Positions 31,034 to 38,196 of a DNA stretch of 57,301 bases are shown piece by piece (within the stretch, counting starts at the first letter, position 1; each line of letters opens with the position of its first letter). The notes below the pieces were generated by a model, which was given only the letters and a program-made list of their open reading frames with translations, was not told where the DNA came from and did not search any database. A program made the position numbers and the translations under genes. The stretch lies in the NCBI GenBank assembly GCA_022750455.1, contig JAKIVR010000008.1, positions 1 to 57,301 on the forward strand. Reading direction: 5' to 3'. This stretch comes from Thermoplasmata archaeon (GTDB lineage: Archaea; Thermoplasmatota; Thermoplasmata; Lutacidiplasmatales; UBA184).

Positions 31034-31570
31034 TCAATTTGCGAAGAACTCAAGCTGCCCCGTGACGCCTTGGATCGTGATCGAGAGGCGTAGGATCTCG
31101 ATTCCCATCGGGCCGCTGAGTTGGACCAATCGCTCCCGGCTTCGTTGGGCGATGGACCACCCGTTCGGTAGGAGGGTCTCGAGAGTATGGTGAGCCACTT
31201 CATTCCCCACGGTTTCCTTCACGCTCCGCTGGACCGACGTGCCGACATCGACGCTTAAGAAGGTCGCCCGCGCCGCGTTGACCACCTTGTAGTCGACCTG
31301 GGCACCAACCGTCGCGGGCTGGCCCGAAACTGTAGGAGCCGGGAACGGCGGGAGGATCACCGATCGCGGTCGGAGGTCGACCCGGATCACGACGTTGAAA
31401 GGTCCCATCATGTGAAAACCCGGGTTGATCGTCCGGCGGTAGGAGCCGAGAAGGCTCACGACTCCTTGTTCGTACGGCTGGATTTGGTGGGCGCTCTTGG
31501 CGAGGAGTACGGTGCAGACGAAGACGAGGATCACGCCCAGCGCGACGGCGAGGCCTACCACGGAGTCCAT
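31034..31570 (-). CDS. Short SPFH/band 7 (stomatin-like) membrane protein
   Basis: About 178 residues. One N-terminal transmembrane helix (AVALGVILVFVCTVLLAK) is followed by an SPFH/band 7 domain: IQPYEQGVVSLLGSYRRTINPGFHMMGPF, in parts YEQGVVSLLGSYRRTINPG, then RVDLRPRSVILPP, SGQPATVGAQVDYKVVNA and the AQRSRERLVQL helix. Typical band 7 proteins have about 250 or more residues with a long C-terminal coiled coil; this one stops right after the domain, so it lacks the oligomerisation coiled coil. I chose ATG 31570 with GGGGGAGA about 10 bases upstream; ATG 31612 is an alternative that leaves the TATA-like TTTAGG at 31617 too close. Its role is probably membrane organisation, unproven. Confidence 0.72.
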   Translation of the reverse strand: MDSVVGLAVALGVILVFVCTVLLAKSAHQIQPYEQGVVSLLGSYRRTINPGFHMMGPFNVVIRVDLRPRSVILPPFPAPTVSGQPATVGAQVDYKVVNAARATFLSVDVGTSVQRSVKETVGNEVAHHTLETLLPNGWSIAQRSRERLVQLSGPMGIEILRLSITIQGVTGQLEFFAN

Positions 31571-31741
31571 CGGAGCCGTCTCCCCCTTGTGAGGTGACGG
31601 GCGGAACGGCAACCCCCCTAAAGGGCGTTCCGACGGCCACCCGGCGGCCCGCGGCCCGGAGTTCCACGTGATTCGTGGGGGGAACGGTCCAATTCATACA
31701 TCGGTGATATCAAGCGCCCCCGGGTCGGAGCGTCGACCGAC

Positions 31742-32779
31742 GTGACGGACCCGACGCGCACCGCGCCGATCGCCCGCCGCCTTCGACGGGCCGCGGCGGC
31801 CCTCGGAGTGGTCTCCTGCATCGTGATGGCCCTCGGCTTGGTGGCGGCCGCTCCCGTCTCGGCCGCGATGGCCCAATCGAACGCTATCGGCTACGGCCAC
31901 CTGAGCTCCGCGCCCGGGAGCGTCTCGTTCAACGTCTCGATGAACGACACGCCGGCGTTCAACCCCGGCAACCTCACCGGCGCTCCGTCGGGCTCGACGG
32001 TCACCCTGAACCTGAGCAACAAGGGGCTGTACAACCACACCTTCACCCTCTCGAAGGTCGCCAACTTCCAGATCCCCCGGGGCTGGACCCCCGCGCAGCT
32101 TCAGTCGTGGTTCGCCGCGAACGGATCGCTGGTGAACGTGAGCGTGCTCCCCGGCGCCTCGACCACGGCGACGTTCGTCGTCCCGAACAACACGGCCGGG
32201 TATACGTTCGAGTACGTCTCCCTCGTCCCGTACCAGTTCCAGGCGGGGATGCTCGGCGTCTTCACCGTCCTCGCGGGTCCCGGCACGGTCGTCCAAGAGC
32301 AGGCGACCGCGGACATCCGATTCGTCCCGGATGTGCTGCAGGTGAATGCCACCACGTACCCGATCGTCGTGGACGTCGCCGTGACGGACGTCGGAGGGGT
32401 GGGCCACACCTTCACGATCAGCGCCCTCGCGAACGTGACCGTTTCGGCCGCCAACTACTCCACGTACTTCCAAGCCCACGCCCTGTCGAGCGTCTCCGTC
32501 GGTCCCGGCTCCGGCCCGTACTGGGCGAATTTCACGATCGACCACGCCGGGACGTACGAGTACGTCTGCTTGATCCCCGGCCACTTCGCCGCCGGGATGT
32601 TCGGTACCCTCTACGTGGGGGTCGCTCCGCCCGCGGCAGCAGCTCCCCTCAGCTCGGCGATCGTCCAGGCGGGCGTGCTGCTGGCGGGTGGCATCCTGCT
32701 CGCCATCGCGGTCGTGCTGGTCCTCGCGGCGACGTGGGCCGGCCGATTTGCCCCGCCAACGACCCCGAAGCACCACTAG
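31742..32779 (+). CDS. Membrane-anchored protein with two cupredoxin domains, first copper site degenerate
   Basis: 345 residues. Signal helix at about 18-42; first cupredoxin domain about 45-180, second about 190-300; C-terminal transmembrane helix (AGVLLAGGILLAIAVVLVLA). A type 1 copper centre needs His, then Cys, His and Met. Domain 2 has all: GHTFT and YVCLIPGHFAAGM. Domain 1 keeps NHTFTL, but its C-terminal ligand loop reads YVSLVPYQFQAGM, with Cys to Ser and His to Gln, so it probably cannot bind type 1 copper. The protein is thus a halocyanin/sulfocyanin-like electron carrier on the outer membrane face. It converges with the CoxII gene, supporting a role in delivering electrons to the oxidase. 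The start is GTG 31742. Confidence 0.85.
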   Translation: MTDPTRTAPIARRLRRAAAALGVVSCIVMALGLVAAAPVSAAMAQSNAIGYGHLSSAPGSVSFNVSMNDTPAFNPGNLTGAPSGSTVTLNLSNKGLYNHTFTLSKVANFQIPRGWTPAQLQSWFAANGSLVNVSVLPGASTTATFVVPNNTAGYTFEYVSLVPYQFQAGMLGVFTVLAGPGTVVQEQATADIRFVPDVLQVNATTYPIVVDVAVTDVGGVGHTFTISALANVTVSAANYSTYFQAHALSSVSVGPGSGPYWANFTIDHAGTYEYVCLIPGHFAAGMFGTLYVGVAPPAAAAPLSSAIVQAGVLLAGGILLAIAVVLVLAATWAGRFAPPTTPKHH

Positions 32780-32825
32780 GAATCACCGGGGCGCACGGCG
32801 CTCCCGCACGACCGGAGTCCGTTCG

Positions 32826-33290
32826 TCAGGTCACGACGAGCTGCGACCGCATCGTGCCGTGGAACTCGCCGCAGAACTCCGTGCACTGCACGAGATACAC
32901 CGTGCCCACGGTGACGGAGGAGGGGACGGTGAAGGCGAAGTCGTTGGTGCGGCCGGGGATCGCATCGATGCGGACTCCCAGGCCGGGGATGTTGAACGAG
33001 TGGATCACGTCGTCCGATGTGACATTGATCTGGACCACCTCTCCCGGTGTGGCCCATAAGGCGCCGCCGGTGGTGGTGAAGGTCGTTGGATCGTAGGTCG
33101 TGTTGAAGCACGTATCATTCGCCGGATAACAGAACTCCCAGTACCATTGGTGGCCGATGACGTCCACATACTCCCCGGGGTTGGAGGGGAGGGCATCGAT
33201 CTGGTACAGCAGCACCGTGGAGTAGACGGCCACCCCGGTGATAAGCGCCACCGTGGCGAGGGTCCACGCGATCTCGTACTTGTTAACCAT
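32826..33290 (-). CDS. coxB: Cytochrome c oxidase subunit II (CuA domain)
   Basis: 154 residues with a single N-terminal transmembrane helix (TLATVALITGVAVYSTVLL), fewer than the usual two, resembling ba3-type or truncated subunit II. Conserved GHQWYWEF is present. The CuA ligands are complete: His in DDVIHSF, and CTEFCGEFHGTM supplies Cys, Glu, Cys, His and Met. An additional CYPANDTC pair could form a disulfide. The ATG at 33290 lies inside the upstream small gene (8-base overlap), so the two are coupled. It would accept electrons, probably from cupredoxin, and pass them to CoxI encoded at 40264. Confidence 0.93.
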   Translation of the reverse strand: MVNKYEIAWTLATVALITGVAVYSTVLLYQIDALPSNPGEYVDVIGHQWYWEFCYPANDTCFNTTYDPTTFTTTGGALWATPGEVVQINVTSDDVIHSFNIPGLGVRIDAIPGRTNDFAFTVPSSVTVGTVYLVQCTEFCGEFHGTMRSQLVVT

Positions 33291-33522
33291 AGTTCCGCCG
33301 CCGGGTGCGCGGGTCCCGGAACTTCCACGCCGCGTAGAAGAGGAAGAAGTAGGTAATGATCGCACCGCCGGCCGACAGGCCGACCATGACCCAGACGAGT
33401 GGAGAGACCTCTTGCAGGATGGACTGGCCACCGGAGGCGGCCGCCGCTCCCGTGGCGACCAAGGCGCCGGGGATTCCTACGCCGGCGAGGGTGGCGAGAA
33501 GTCGAGCTCGGCGTTCCCCCAC
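33283..33522 (-). CDS. Small two-helix membrane protein upstream of coxB
   Basis: 79 residues, GTG start. Two hydrophobic helices: ARLLATLAGVGIPGALVATGA and LVWVMVGLSAGGAIITYFFLFYAAW, quoted here as LATLAGVGIPGALVAT and VMVGLSAGGAIITYFFLFY. It ends with a basic WKFRDPRTRRRN. It overlaps coxB by eight bases, so it is probably an oxidase accessory or subunit. Since CoxII here has only one transmembrane helix, this protein may provide a missing helix, an idea I cannot test from sequence. Confidence 0.68.
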   Translation of the reverse strand: MGERRARLLATLAGVGIPGALVATGAAAASGGQSILQEVSPLVWVMVGLSAGGAIITYFFLFYAAWKFRDPRTRRRNYG

Positions 33523-33673
33523 AGGGGCCGTTCAGGTGTCGTGCTACATATTCCCGGCGTACGTATTGGAAACACCGTCGAAGGGAGCACGGAACGCCCG
33601 GAGGCGGCCCTCCCGAGCCCTCTGTACGAACAGAGAGGCTTTGAATCCGGGCGCTCGTGGGCGGGCCGTTCCA

Positions 33674-34396
33674 TTGCGCGGCACCACCGGCGGCTCGAGG
33701 CATTCCGCGATCCGACGCGCGCTCGCCGTGGGGATCGCCCTCGTTCTCGTCGCCGGCGCCCTCAACCTGATCCGGGACGCCCAGGCGCTTCCGACCCATT
33801 CGGTCGCCCGGCCGGACGGCGGTCAAACCGTCACCATCACCGTCTCGGACGTCTTCGCCTTCTCCCCCAGCGCGATCGACGTCACGCCGGGCGAGCCGAT
33901 CACCTTCGACATCGAGCAGCTCGGGGCGACGTTGCACACGTTCACGCTCTCGAACACCACGAACTTCACCTTCCCGACCGGGGACCAGACCTCGGACCTC
34001 CTCACCTACTTCGCCGCTCACCCGCCGTTGGTGAACCTCACGTTGCCGCCCGGCGCGGGACAGACCTACACTCAGACCGTGCCCGCCCCGCCGGTCGGAT
34101 CGTACGAGTACGTCTGTGAAGAGGCCGGGCACTTCGCCGCCGGGATGTACGGGTTCCTTGGCGTGGGCGTGAACGTCGGCCCGCCTCCCGGGCCACCGAT
34201 CCCGTGGGGCGTCTACTACATCGCCGGCGGCGTCACCATCCTCGTGGTCAGCGCCATCGTCGCCGGTTTCGTCGTCGGGAAGCGGGAGGGCGACAAGTAC
34301 GAGATGCCTCCCGAGAGGCTCGGGTATCCGGAGCCCGCAGAGACGCCCGGCCCGGGCGCGGCCGACGCTGCGAAGCCACCCGCCGGCGGCCACTAA
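33674..34396 (+). CDS. Membrane-anchored single-domain cupredoxin
   Basis: About 240 residues. A basic N-terminus precedes a signal helix (ALAVGIALVLVAGALNLI). The cupredoxin domain (about 45-170) carries a complete type 1 copper site: His in TLHTFTL and YVCEEAGHFAAGM for Cys, His and Met. A C-terminal transmembrane helix (GVTILVVSAIVAGFVVG) leaves an acidic, Pro-rich cytoplasmic tail. I chose the TTG at 33674, giving a compact signal peptide; a weak TTTGAAT lies about 30 bases upstream. TTG 33566 and GTG 33536 are alternatives with a longer basic tail, so the start is uncertain. Diverging from coxB's operon, it is a second candidate for the mobile carrier between the cytochrome b/Rieske complex and oxidase. 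Confidence 0.8.
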   Translation: MRGTTGGSRHSAIRRALAVGIALVLVAGALNLIRDAQALPTHSVARPDGGQTVTITVSDVFAFSPSAIDVTPGEPITFDIEQLGATLHTFTLSNTTNFTFPTGDQTSDLLTYFAAHPPLVNLTLPPGAGQTYTQTVPAPPVGSYEYVCEEAGHFAAGMYGFLGVGVNVGPPPGPPIPWGVYYIAGGVTILVVSAIVAGFVVGKREGDKYEMPPERLGYPEPAETPGPGAADAAKPPAGGH

Positions 34397-34448
34397 GAAT
34401 ACCGAAGCGTTAAAGAGCGGGCCTCGAATCGGACCTACGAACCTTGTC

Positions 34449-34454
34449 GGAGGT
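34449..34454 (+). promoter_or_regulatory. Ribosome binding site of the AbrB-PhoU gene
   Basis: GGAGGT with a 9-base spacer before ATG 34464. It shows a leadered transcript; a TTAAAG element at about 34408-34413 could be its TATA box. Confidence 0.5.
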
Positions 34455-34463
34455 TCGGGTCAA

Positions 34464-35495
34464 ATGGCGTATTCGGTACCATCCCGCGAACGACGCCTCT
34501 TGAAGGCCGGACACTCCTCCATCGCGGTCACTCTGCCCAAACCGTGGGCCGAAGCGATGAACCTCCACCCGGGGGACCTCATCGTCTTCGACCAGAACGA
34601 TGACGGCACTCTCTACCTGAAACCGGCCCCAACCTCGCCGGACCCCGTCGACGGGATCCCGTTCGTGGTTCACGCCCGCAGCTTCACGACCCCGGGCGTC
34701 CTGACCCGACTCGTCGTCGGCGCGTACCGGGTCGGTCACGACGCCATCGAGATCCGGACGGATGAACCACTCTCGCCCGAGCGACTGGAAGAGCTGACCA
34801 GCGCCGCCCGTCGCCTCCTGGGCGTCTCCATCGTGGCGCACGAGCCGACCCACGTCGTGCTGCAGAACTTCATCGACCCGTCCAAGTACGGGCTGCCCCA
34901 GCTCATCCACCGCTCCAAGATGATCCTGGTCGCGCTGCTCGACGAGGCCGAGGAGCTCCTCGGCAAGCGCGGCCGCTCCCGACGCCTCGCCTCCCTCGAC
35001 GAGGAGGCGAACAAGGTCTTCGCGCTCATGGTCCGCCAGCTGTTCCTGGCGAGCCGAGACTGGTCGCTCGCGCGCCGCATCGAGTCCCCCGACCCCCGCC
35101 AGCTCCTCGAGTGGCGCGTCGTCGTCGAGATGCTGGAAGAGCTTGGCCGCATCTTCGCCCAGATCGTGGACGTCATCGGCCGCGAACCGACGACCCTGCC
35201 CAAGGACCGCCAGGCGCTCCAGAGCCTCGTGAACGACGCCCGGGTCCACCTGAAGAGCACCGTCGATGCGTTGATGCGTCCGTCCGTCGCCACCGCCTGC
35301 GAGTCGTTGGGCGAGTCGGTCCGGCTCCGGGCCGCCGTCGACGAAGCGCTCCTGAAGCCGGGCAAGAACAAGATCTCGGTGAAGCTCGGCGCCTCGTTCG
35401 AGCGCAGTGCGAACGTGCTCGGATCGCTCAGCGAGGTCGCCATGGACCGCGCCGTGGCGATGGGCACCGAAGCGATGATGCTCGAAGCCGCGTGA
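34464..35495 (+). CDS. AbrB-PhoU phosphate uptake regulator-like protein
   Basis: 343 residues. The first roughly 50 form a SpoVT/AbrB swapped-hairpin DNA-binding domain (RRLLKAGHSSIAVTLPKPWA; LHPGDLIVFD). The remainder is a PhoU-type helical repeat (about 110-340) with alternating acidic helices such as LLDEAEELLGKRG and VVEMLEELGRIFAQIVDVI. This fusion is common in archaea, usually annotated as phosphate-uptake regulator, and is probably a DNA-binding regulator of phosphate or metal-linked genes. No phosphate transporter is near; instead it sits between a cupredoxin and the Tat genes, so it may control the respiratory cluster, an inference. Confidence 0.85.
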   Translation: MAYSVPSRERRLLKAGHSSIAVTLPKPWAEAMNLHPGDLIVFDQNDDGTLYLKPAPTSPDPVDGIPFVVHARSFTTPGVLTRLVVGAYRVGHDAIEIRTDEPLSPERLEELTSAARRLLGVSIVAHEPTHVVLQNFIDPSKYGLPQLIHRSKMILVALLDEAEELLGKRGRSRRLASLDEEANKVFALMVRQLFLASRDWSLARRIESPDPRQLLEWRVVVEMLEELGRIFAQIVDVIGREPTTLPKDRQALQSLVNDARVHLKSTVDALMRPSVATACESLGESVRLRAAVDEALLKPGKNKISVKLGASFERSANVLGSLSEVAMDRAVAMGTEAMMLEAA

Positions 35496-35607
35496 TTCCC
35501 GAATCCGGCCTTCATATCTTGGTCGTACGAACCGACCCGGCTGATTCGGTCGTCCTATACGAACCAAATATCGTCACAGGGGGGGCTCAGCCGTCGGTGG
35601 CTCGAGA

Positions 35608-35817
35608 ATGTTCGATAGCATTGACGACTGGTTGATCATCGCCGTAGTGGTCGGGGTCCTGTTCTATGGATCCACAAAGATCCCCCAACTGGCCCACAGC
35701 CTCGGGCGGGCGATGGGCGAGTTCAAGAAGGGACGGATGGAGGTCGAGGAAGAGATCAAGCAGGCGACCGCCAAGTCCGCGGCGAAAGCCTCCACCCCGG
35801 GGACGTCCCCGCCGTAA
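35608..35817 (+). CDS. tatA: Twin-arginine translocase subunit TatA
   Basis: 69 residues with the TatA pattern: a short N-terminus, one transmembrane helix (WLIIAVVVGVLFYGSTKIP, the conserved Phe-Gly hinge here Tyr-Gly), an amphipathic helix (LAHSLGRAMGEFKKGRME) and a short charged tail. TatA forms the pore part of the Tat pathway that exports folded proteins with twin-arginine signals. It lies immediately before tatC and a second TatA/B-like gene, and the Rieske protein downstream bears a Tat signal. Confidence 0.9.
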   Translation: MFDSIDDWLIIAVVVGVLFYGSTKIPQLAHSLGRAMGEFKKGRMEVEEEIKQATAKSAAKASTPGTSPP

Positions 35818-35929
35818 TCGGTCGGTGTCGAACCTCCTGGGCATGCTTCGGGCACCCGCGACAGGCACCCCTCGGGCGAACGCGCCCGGCCTCGCGGGGG
35901 TCCGTCCGGGCCGGGGGGTGGCGTGAGCC

Positions 35930-36754
35930 GTGGGGGACCTGCAGCGGATCCTCGAGCTCGTCTCGGAGATGCGACGGCGCCTAATCCGGATCGCGCTCGT
36001 GCTCGGCCCGATCTTCGGGTTCCTGATCACGTTCCAGCTCCGGCTCACCGAGTGGACGGCGTTCGGCCGGGCGTGGCCGATCGTCTACCCGTACCCGAAC
36101 CTCTTCGACAACATCACCGCGCAGACGTTCCGGGCCCTCGAGGCGTTGATGCTGCCGCCGGGCGTCCAGGTCCTCAACATCGGCGTCGGCGACGCGGTCG
36201 TGGCGCAGGTGGAGATCGGGGCGCTCCTGACGCTCGTCCTCGGCATGCCGTGGCTCGTCCACGAGGCCGGGGCGTTCCTGATGCCCGCGCTGCGGCACAA
36301 CGAACGCGAACTGATCAAGCGGGTCGGGATCCCCGCCACGATCCTCTTCGCCGTCGGCTTCCTGATCGGGCTCTTCTTCATCACGCCGCTGACGTTCCGG
36401 TTCCTGTTCCTCTACGTTAGCGCCATGGGCCTGCTCCCGGTGATCGGGGCGCAGGATTTCATCGCCTTCACCCTCCTCTACTCCCTCGCCTTCGGCATCG
36501 TCTTCGAGCTCCCGGTCTTCGTCTACACGCTCACCCGGCTCGGGATCGTCAAGGCCGCGAGCTGGCGCAAACACTGGCGCGGGGCGATCATCGGCTCGCT
36601 CGTGTTCGGGATGCTGATCACGCCGGACAACTCCGGCGTCACGATGATCCTGATCGCGACGCCGATGATCGGACTGTACTTCGCGGGCGTCCTCTTCGCC
36701 AGCCGGTGGGAGAGCGGAAAGGCCCGCCGGATGGGCCCCTTGGCGGTGGCGTGA
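35930..36754 (+). CDS. tatC: Twin-arginine translocase subunit TatC
   Basis: 274 residues, GTG start, six transmembrane helices. TatC family features: N-terminal LVSEMRRRLIRIAL (first cytoplasmic loop, like the canonical ELRRR), a periplasmic loop after helix 1, and GVGDAVVAQVEIG, the conserved FxxxxKxA-like loop. The later AFGIVFELPVFVYTLTRLGIV (in parts FGIVFELPVFVYTL) matches the family's conserved F-E-x-P-V segment, and LITPDNSG resembles L-T-P-P-D. It is the receptor for twin-arginine signals. Gene order is tatA-tatC-tatA/B-like-small-Rieske-cytb. Confidence 0.94.
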   Translation: MGDLQRILELVSEMRRRLIRIALVLGPIFGFLITFQLRLTEWTAFGRAWPIVYPYPNLFDNITAQTFRALEALMLPPGVQVLNIGVGDAVVAQVEIGALLTLVLGMPWLVHEAGAFLMPALRHNERELIKRVGIPATILFAVGFLIGLFFITPLTFRFLFLYVSAMGLLPVIGAQDFIAFTLLYSLAFGIVFELPVFVYTLTRLGIVKAASWRKHWRGAIIGSLVFGMLITPDNSGVTMILIATPMIGLYFAGVLFASRWESGKARRMGPLAVA

Positions 36755-36757
36755 TCC

Positions 36758-37159
36758 ATGGCGCTGTTCTCCGATATCGACTGGGTCGTCATTCTCGCCG
36801 TGGGCGGGTTCCTCCTCCTGGGCCCGAACAACCAAGGGATGCTCCGCACCGTCGGGCGGCTGTACGCCCGGGCGATGAACCTGAAGAACGAGCTGCTGGG
36901 GGAGGTCGCGAAATCGGCGGGTCTCCCACCCCCGAACGGTCAGCCGTTCTCGATGCGCGACATGTTGCTCAGGGAGCCGTCCTCGATCGACCGCTCCAGC
37001 ATCCCGCTCGCGGTCGTGGCGCCCCCGGCGACCGCCTTCGCCTCGGTCTCCTCGCTCCCCTCGATGGTGACCGTCGCGAGTTCGGGATCGATCGGCGGGG
37101 GGATGTGGACGGTCACGAAGTTCCCGACCGACCCGGAGGAGGTAGCTCGATACCGATGA
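36758..37159 (+). CDS. TatA/TatB-like protein with extended C-terminal tail
   Basis: 133 residues, ATG three bases after tatC. The N-terminal helix WVVILAVGGFLLLGP followed by an amphipathic helix (MLRTVGRLYARAMNLKNELL) has the TatA/B plan, but the hinge reads GPNN instead of Phe-Gly and the tail is about 85 residues, rich in Ser, Ala and Pro, without the classical acidic region. The combination suggests a TatB-like receptor component adapted to this system. It overlaps the next small gene by four bases (ATGA). Function is inferred from fold plan and position; sequence identity is low. Confidence 0.65.
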   Translation: MALFSDIDWVVILAVGGFLLLGPNNQGMLRTVGRLYARAMNLKNELLGEVAKSAGLPPPNGQPFSMRDMLLREPSSIDRSSIPLAVVAPPATAFASVSSLPSMVTVASSGSIGGGMWTVTKFPTDPEEVARYR

Positions 37160-37341
37160 CGCTCTCGATCGACGACACGATGACGGTGCTCGAAGTCCTC
37201 GTGATCCTCATGGGGATCGCGATGACGTGGGCCGCCTACTACGGGAGCGAACGCGCCGAGCTGCCCGGGGAGGCGCTGATCCCCGACCCGAACGAGGTCG
37301 AGGAGCCGACCCGGGCCGCCGAGGGGAGGTCGCTCCGATGA
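37156..37341 (+). CDS. Small single-helix membrane protein in the Tat-Rieske operon
   Basis: 61 residues with one helix (VLEVLVILMGIAMTWAAYYG) and a hydrophilic tail. It is coupled on both sides by ATGA overlaps, to the TatA/B-like gene upstream and the Rieske gene downstream, so it is very likely expressed. No family is recognised. It could be a small subunit of the cytochrome b/Rieske complex or a Tat accessory. Confidence 0.62.
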   Translation: MTLSIDDTMTVLEVLVILMGIAMTWAAYYGSERAELPGEALIPDPNEVEEPTRAAEGRSLR

Positions 37342-38180
37342 ACGACCGGATGCTCTGCCCTCCCGAGTGCCCGATCGTGCCGGGGTACCGCGCGTGGGAC
37401 GTGCCCGTCGGGTACGTCCGCAAGCTCGCCCCCGCGCCGACCCCCTCCGCCCCGGCGGTCCCCCCCGGAGGCGAGGGCGACGTCGACGAGACGCGGCGCA
37501 ATGTCCTGAAGTTGGTCGCCGTGGGCGGGATCATTGCGGCCGCGGGGGGCGGCCTCGTCGGCGGGACCCTCCAGTACGTCTCGAAACCGCCCCTGGTCGG
37601 GCTCTCGTCGTACCCGAAGGTGCAGTTGATGGATCTCGACGGGACCGCCTTGACCGCGACGAAGGTGATGAACGAGTACAACGTCACCACCCCGAGCGTC
37701 CTGACGTTCCAGTATCCGTTGACCAACGAGCCGAACTTCTTGATAAACCTCGCACCGCCGTCGGGCGGCAGCGGCGGGGCGACGAACGTCGTCGGCGGCG
37801 TGGGTCCGCAGCAATCGATCGTCGCGTTCTCGGCGATCTGCCAGCATCTCGGATGCCCGGCCCCGGCCATCTGCTTCTACCCGCCCGGGACGTGCGGGCA
37901 GAGCTTTGGCAAGCTCGACTTCTACATCCACTGCAGCTGCCACGGCTCCACCTACGACGTGACGAACGGAGCGGCGAACCTCACGGGACCCGCCGTCATC
38001 CCGCTGCCTCAGGTCGTCCTCGAGTGGGATCAATCCGACGACAGCCTCTACGCCACCAACATGAACGGCGCCGCCGTGAACGGCCACCTCAACACGCTCC
38101 AGGGCGGCTACGGCGTCGGAGCCACCGCCCAACTGTCGAAGCAGTCGCCGGTCATCGACTGCAGCTTCCCGTCGGCGTAA
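37338..38180 (+). CDS. Rieske iron-sulfur protein with twin-arginine signal
   Basis: 280 residues. About 45 residues of unusual N-terminus (with two Cys, MLCPPECP) precede a Tat-type signal/anchor: DETRRNVLKLVAVGG, then a Gly/Ala-rich hydrophobic stretch. The Rieske domain has both ligand boxes, CQHLGC and CSCHGS, for a 2Fe-2S cluster. Between the boxes lies an insertion containing two further cysteines (AICFYPPGTCGQ), possibly an extra disulfide. It carries electrons from quinol via cytochrome b to the cupredoxins. The ATG overlaps the preceding gene (ATGA), and cytochrome b follows 16 bases later. Confidence 0.94.
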   Translation: MNDRMLCPPECPIVPGYRAWDVPVGYVRKLAPAPTPSAPAVPPGGEGDVDETRRNVLKLVAVGGIIAAAGGGLVGGTLQYVSKPPLVGLSSYPKVQLMDLDGTALTATKVMNEYNVTTPSVLTFQYPLTNEPNFLINLAPPSGGSGGATNVVGGVGPQQSIVAFSAICQHLGCPAPAICFYPPGTCGQSFGKLDFYIHCSCHGSTYDVTNGAANLTGPAVIPLPQVVLEWDQSDDSLYATNMNGAAVNGHLNTLQGGYGVGATAQLSKQSPVIDCSFPSA

Positions 38181-38196
38181 ACGGAAGGAACAACGA

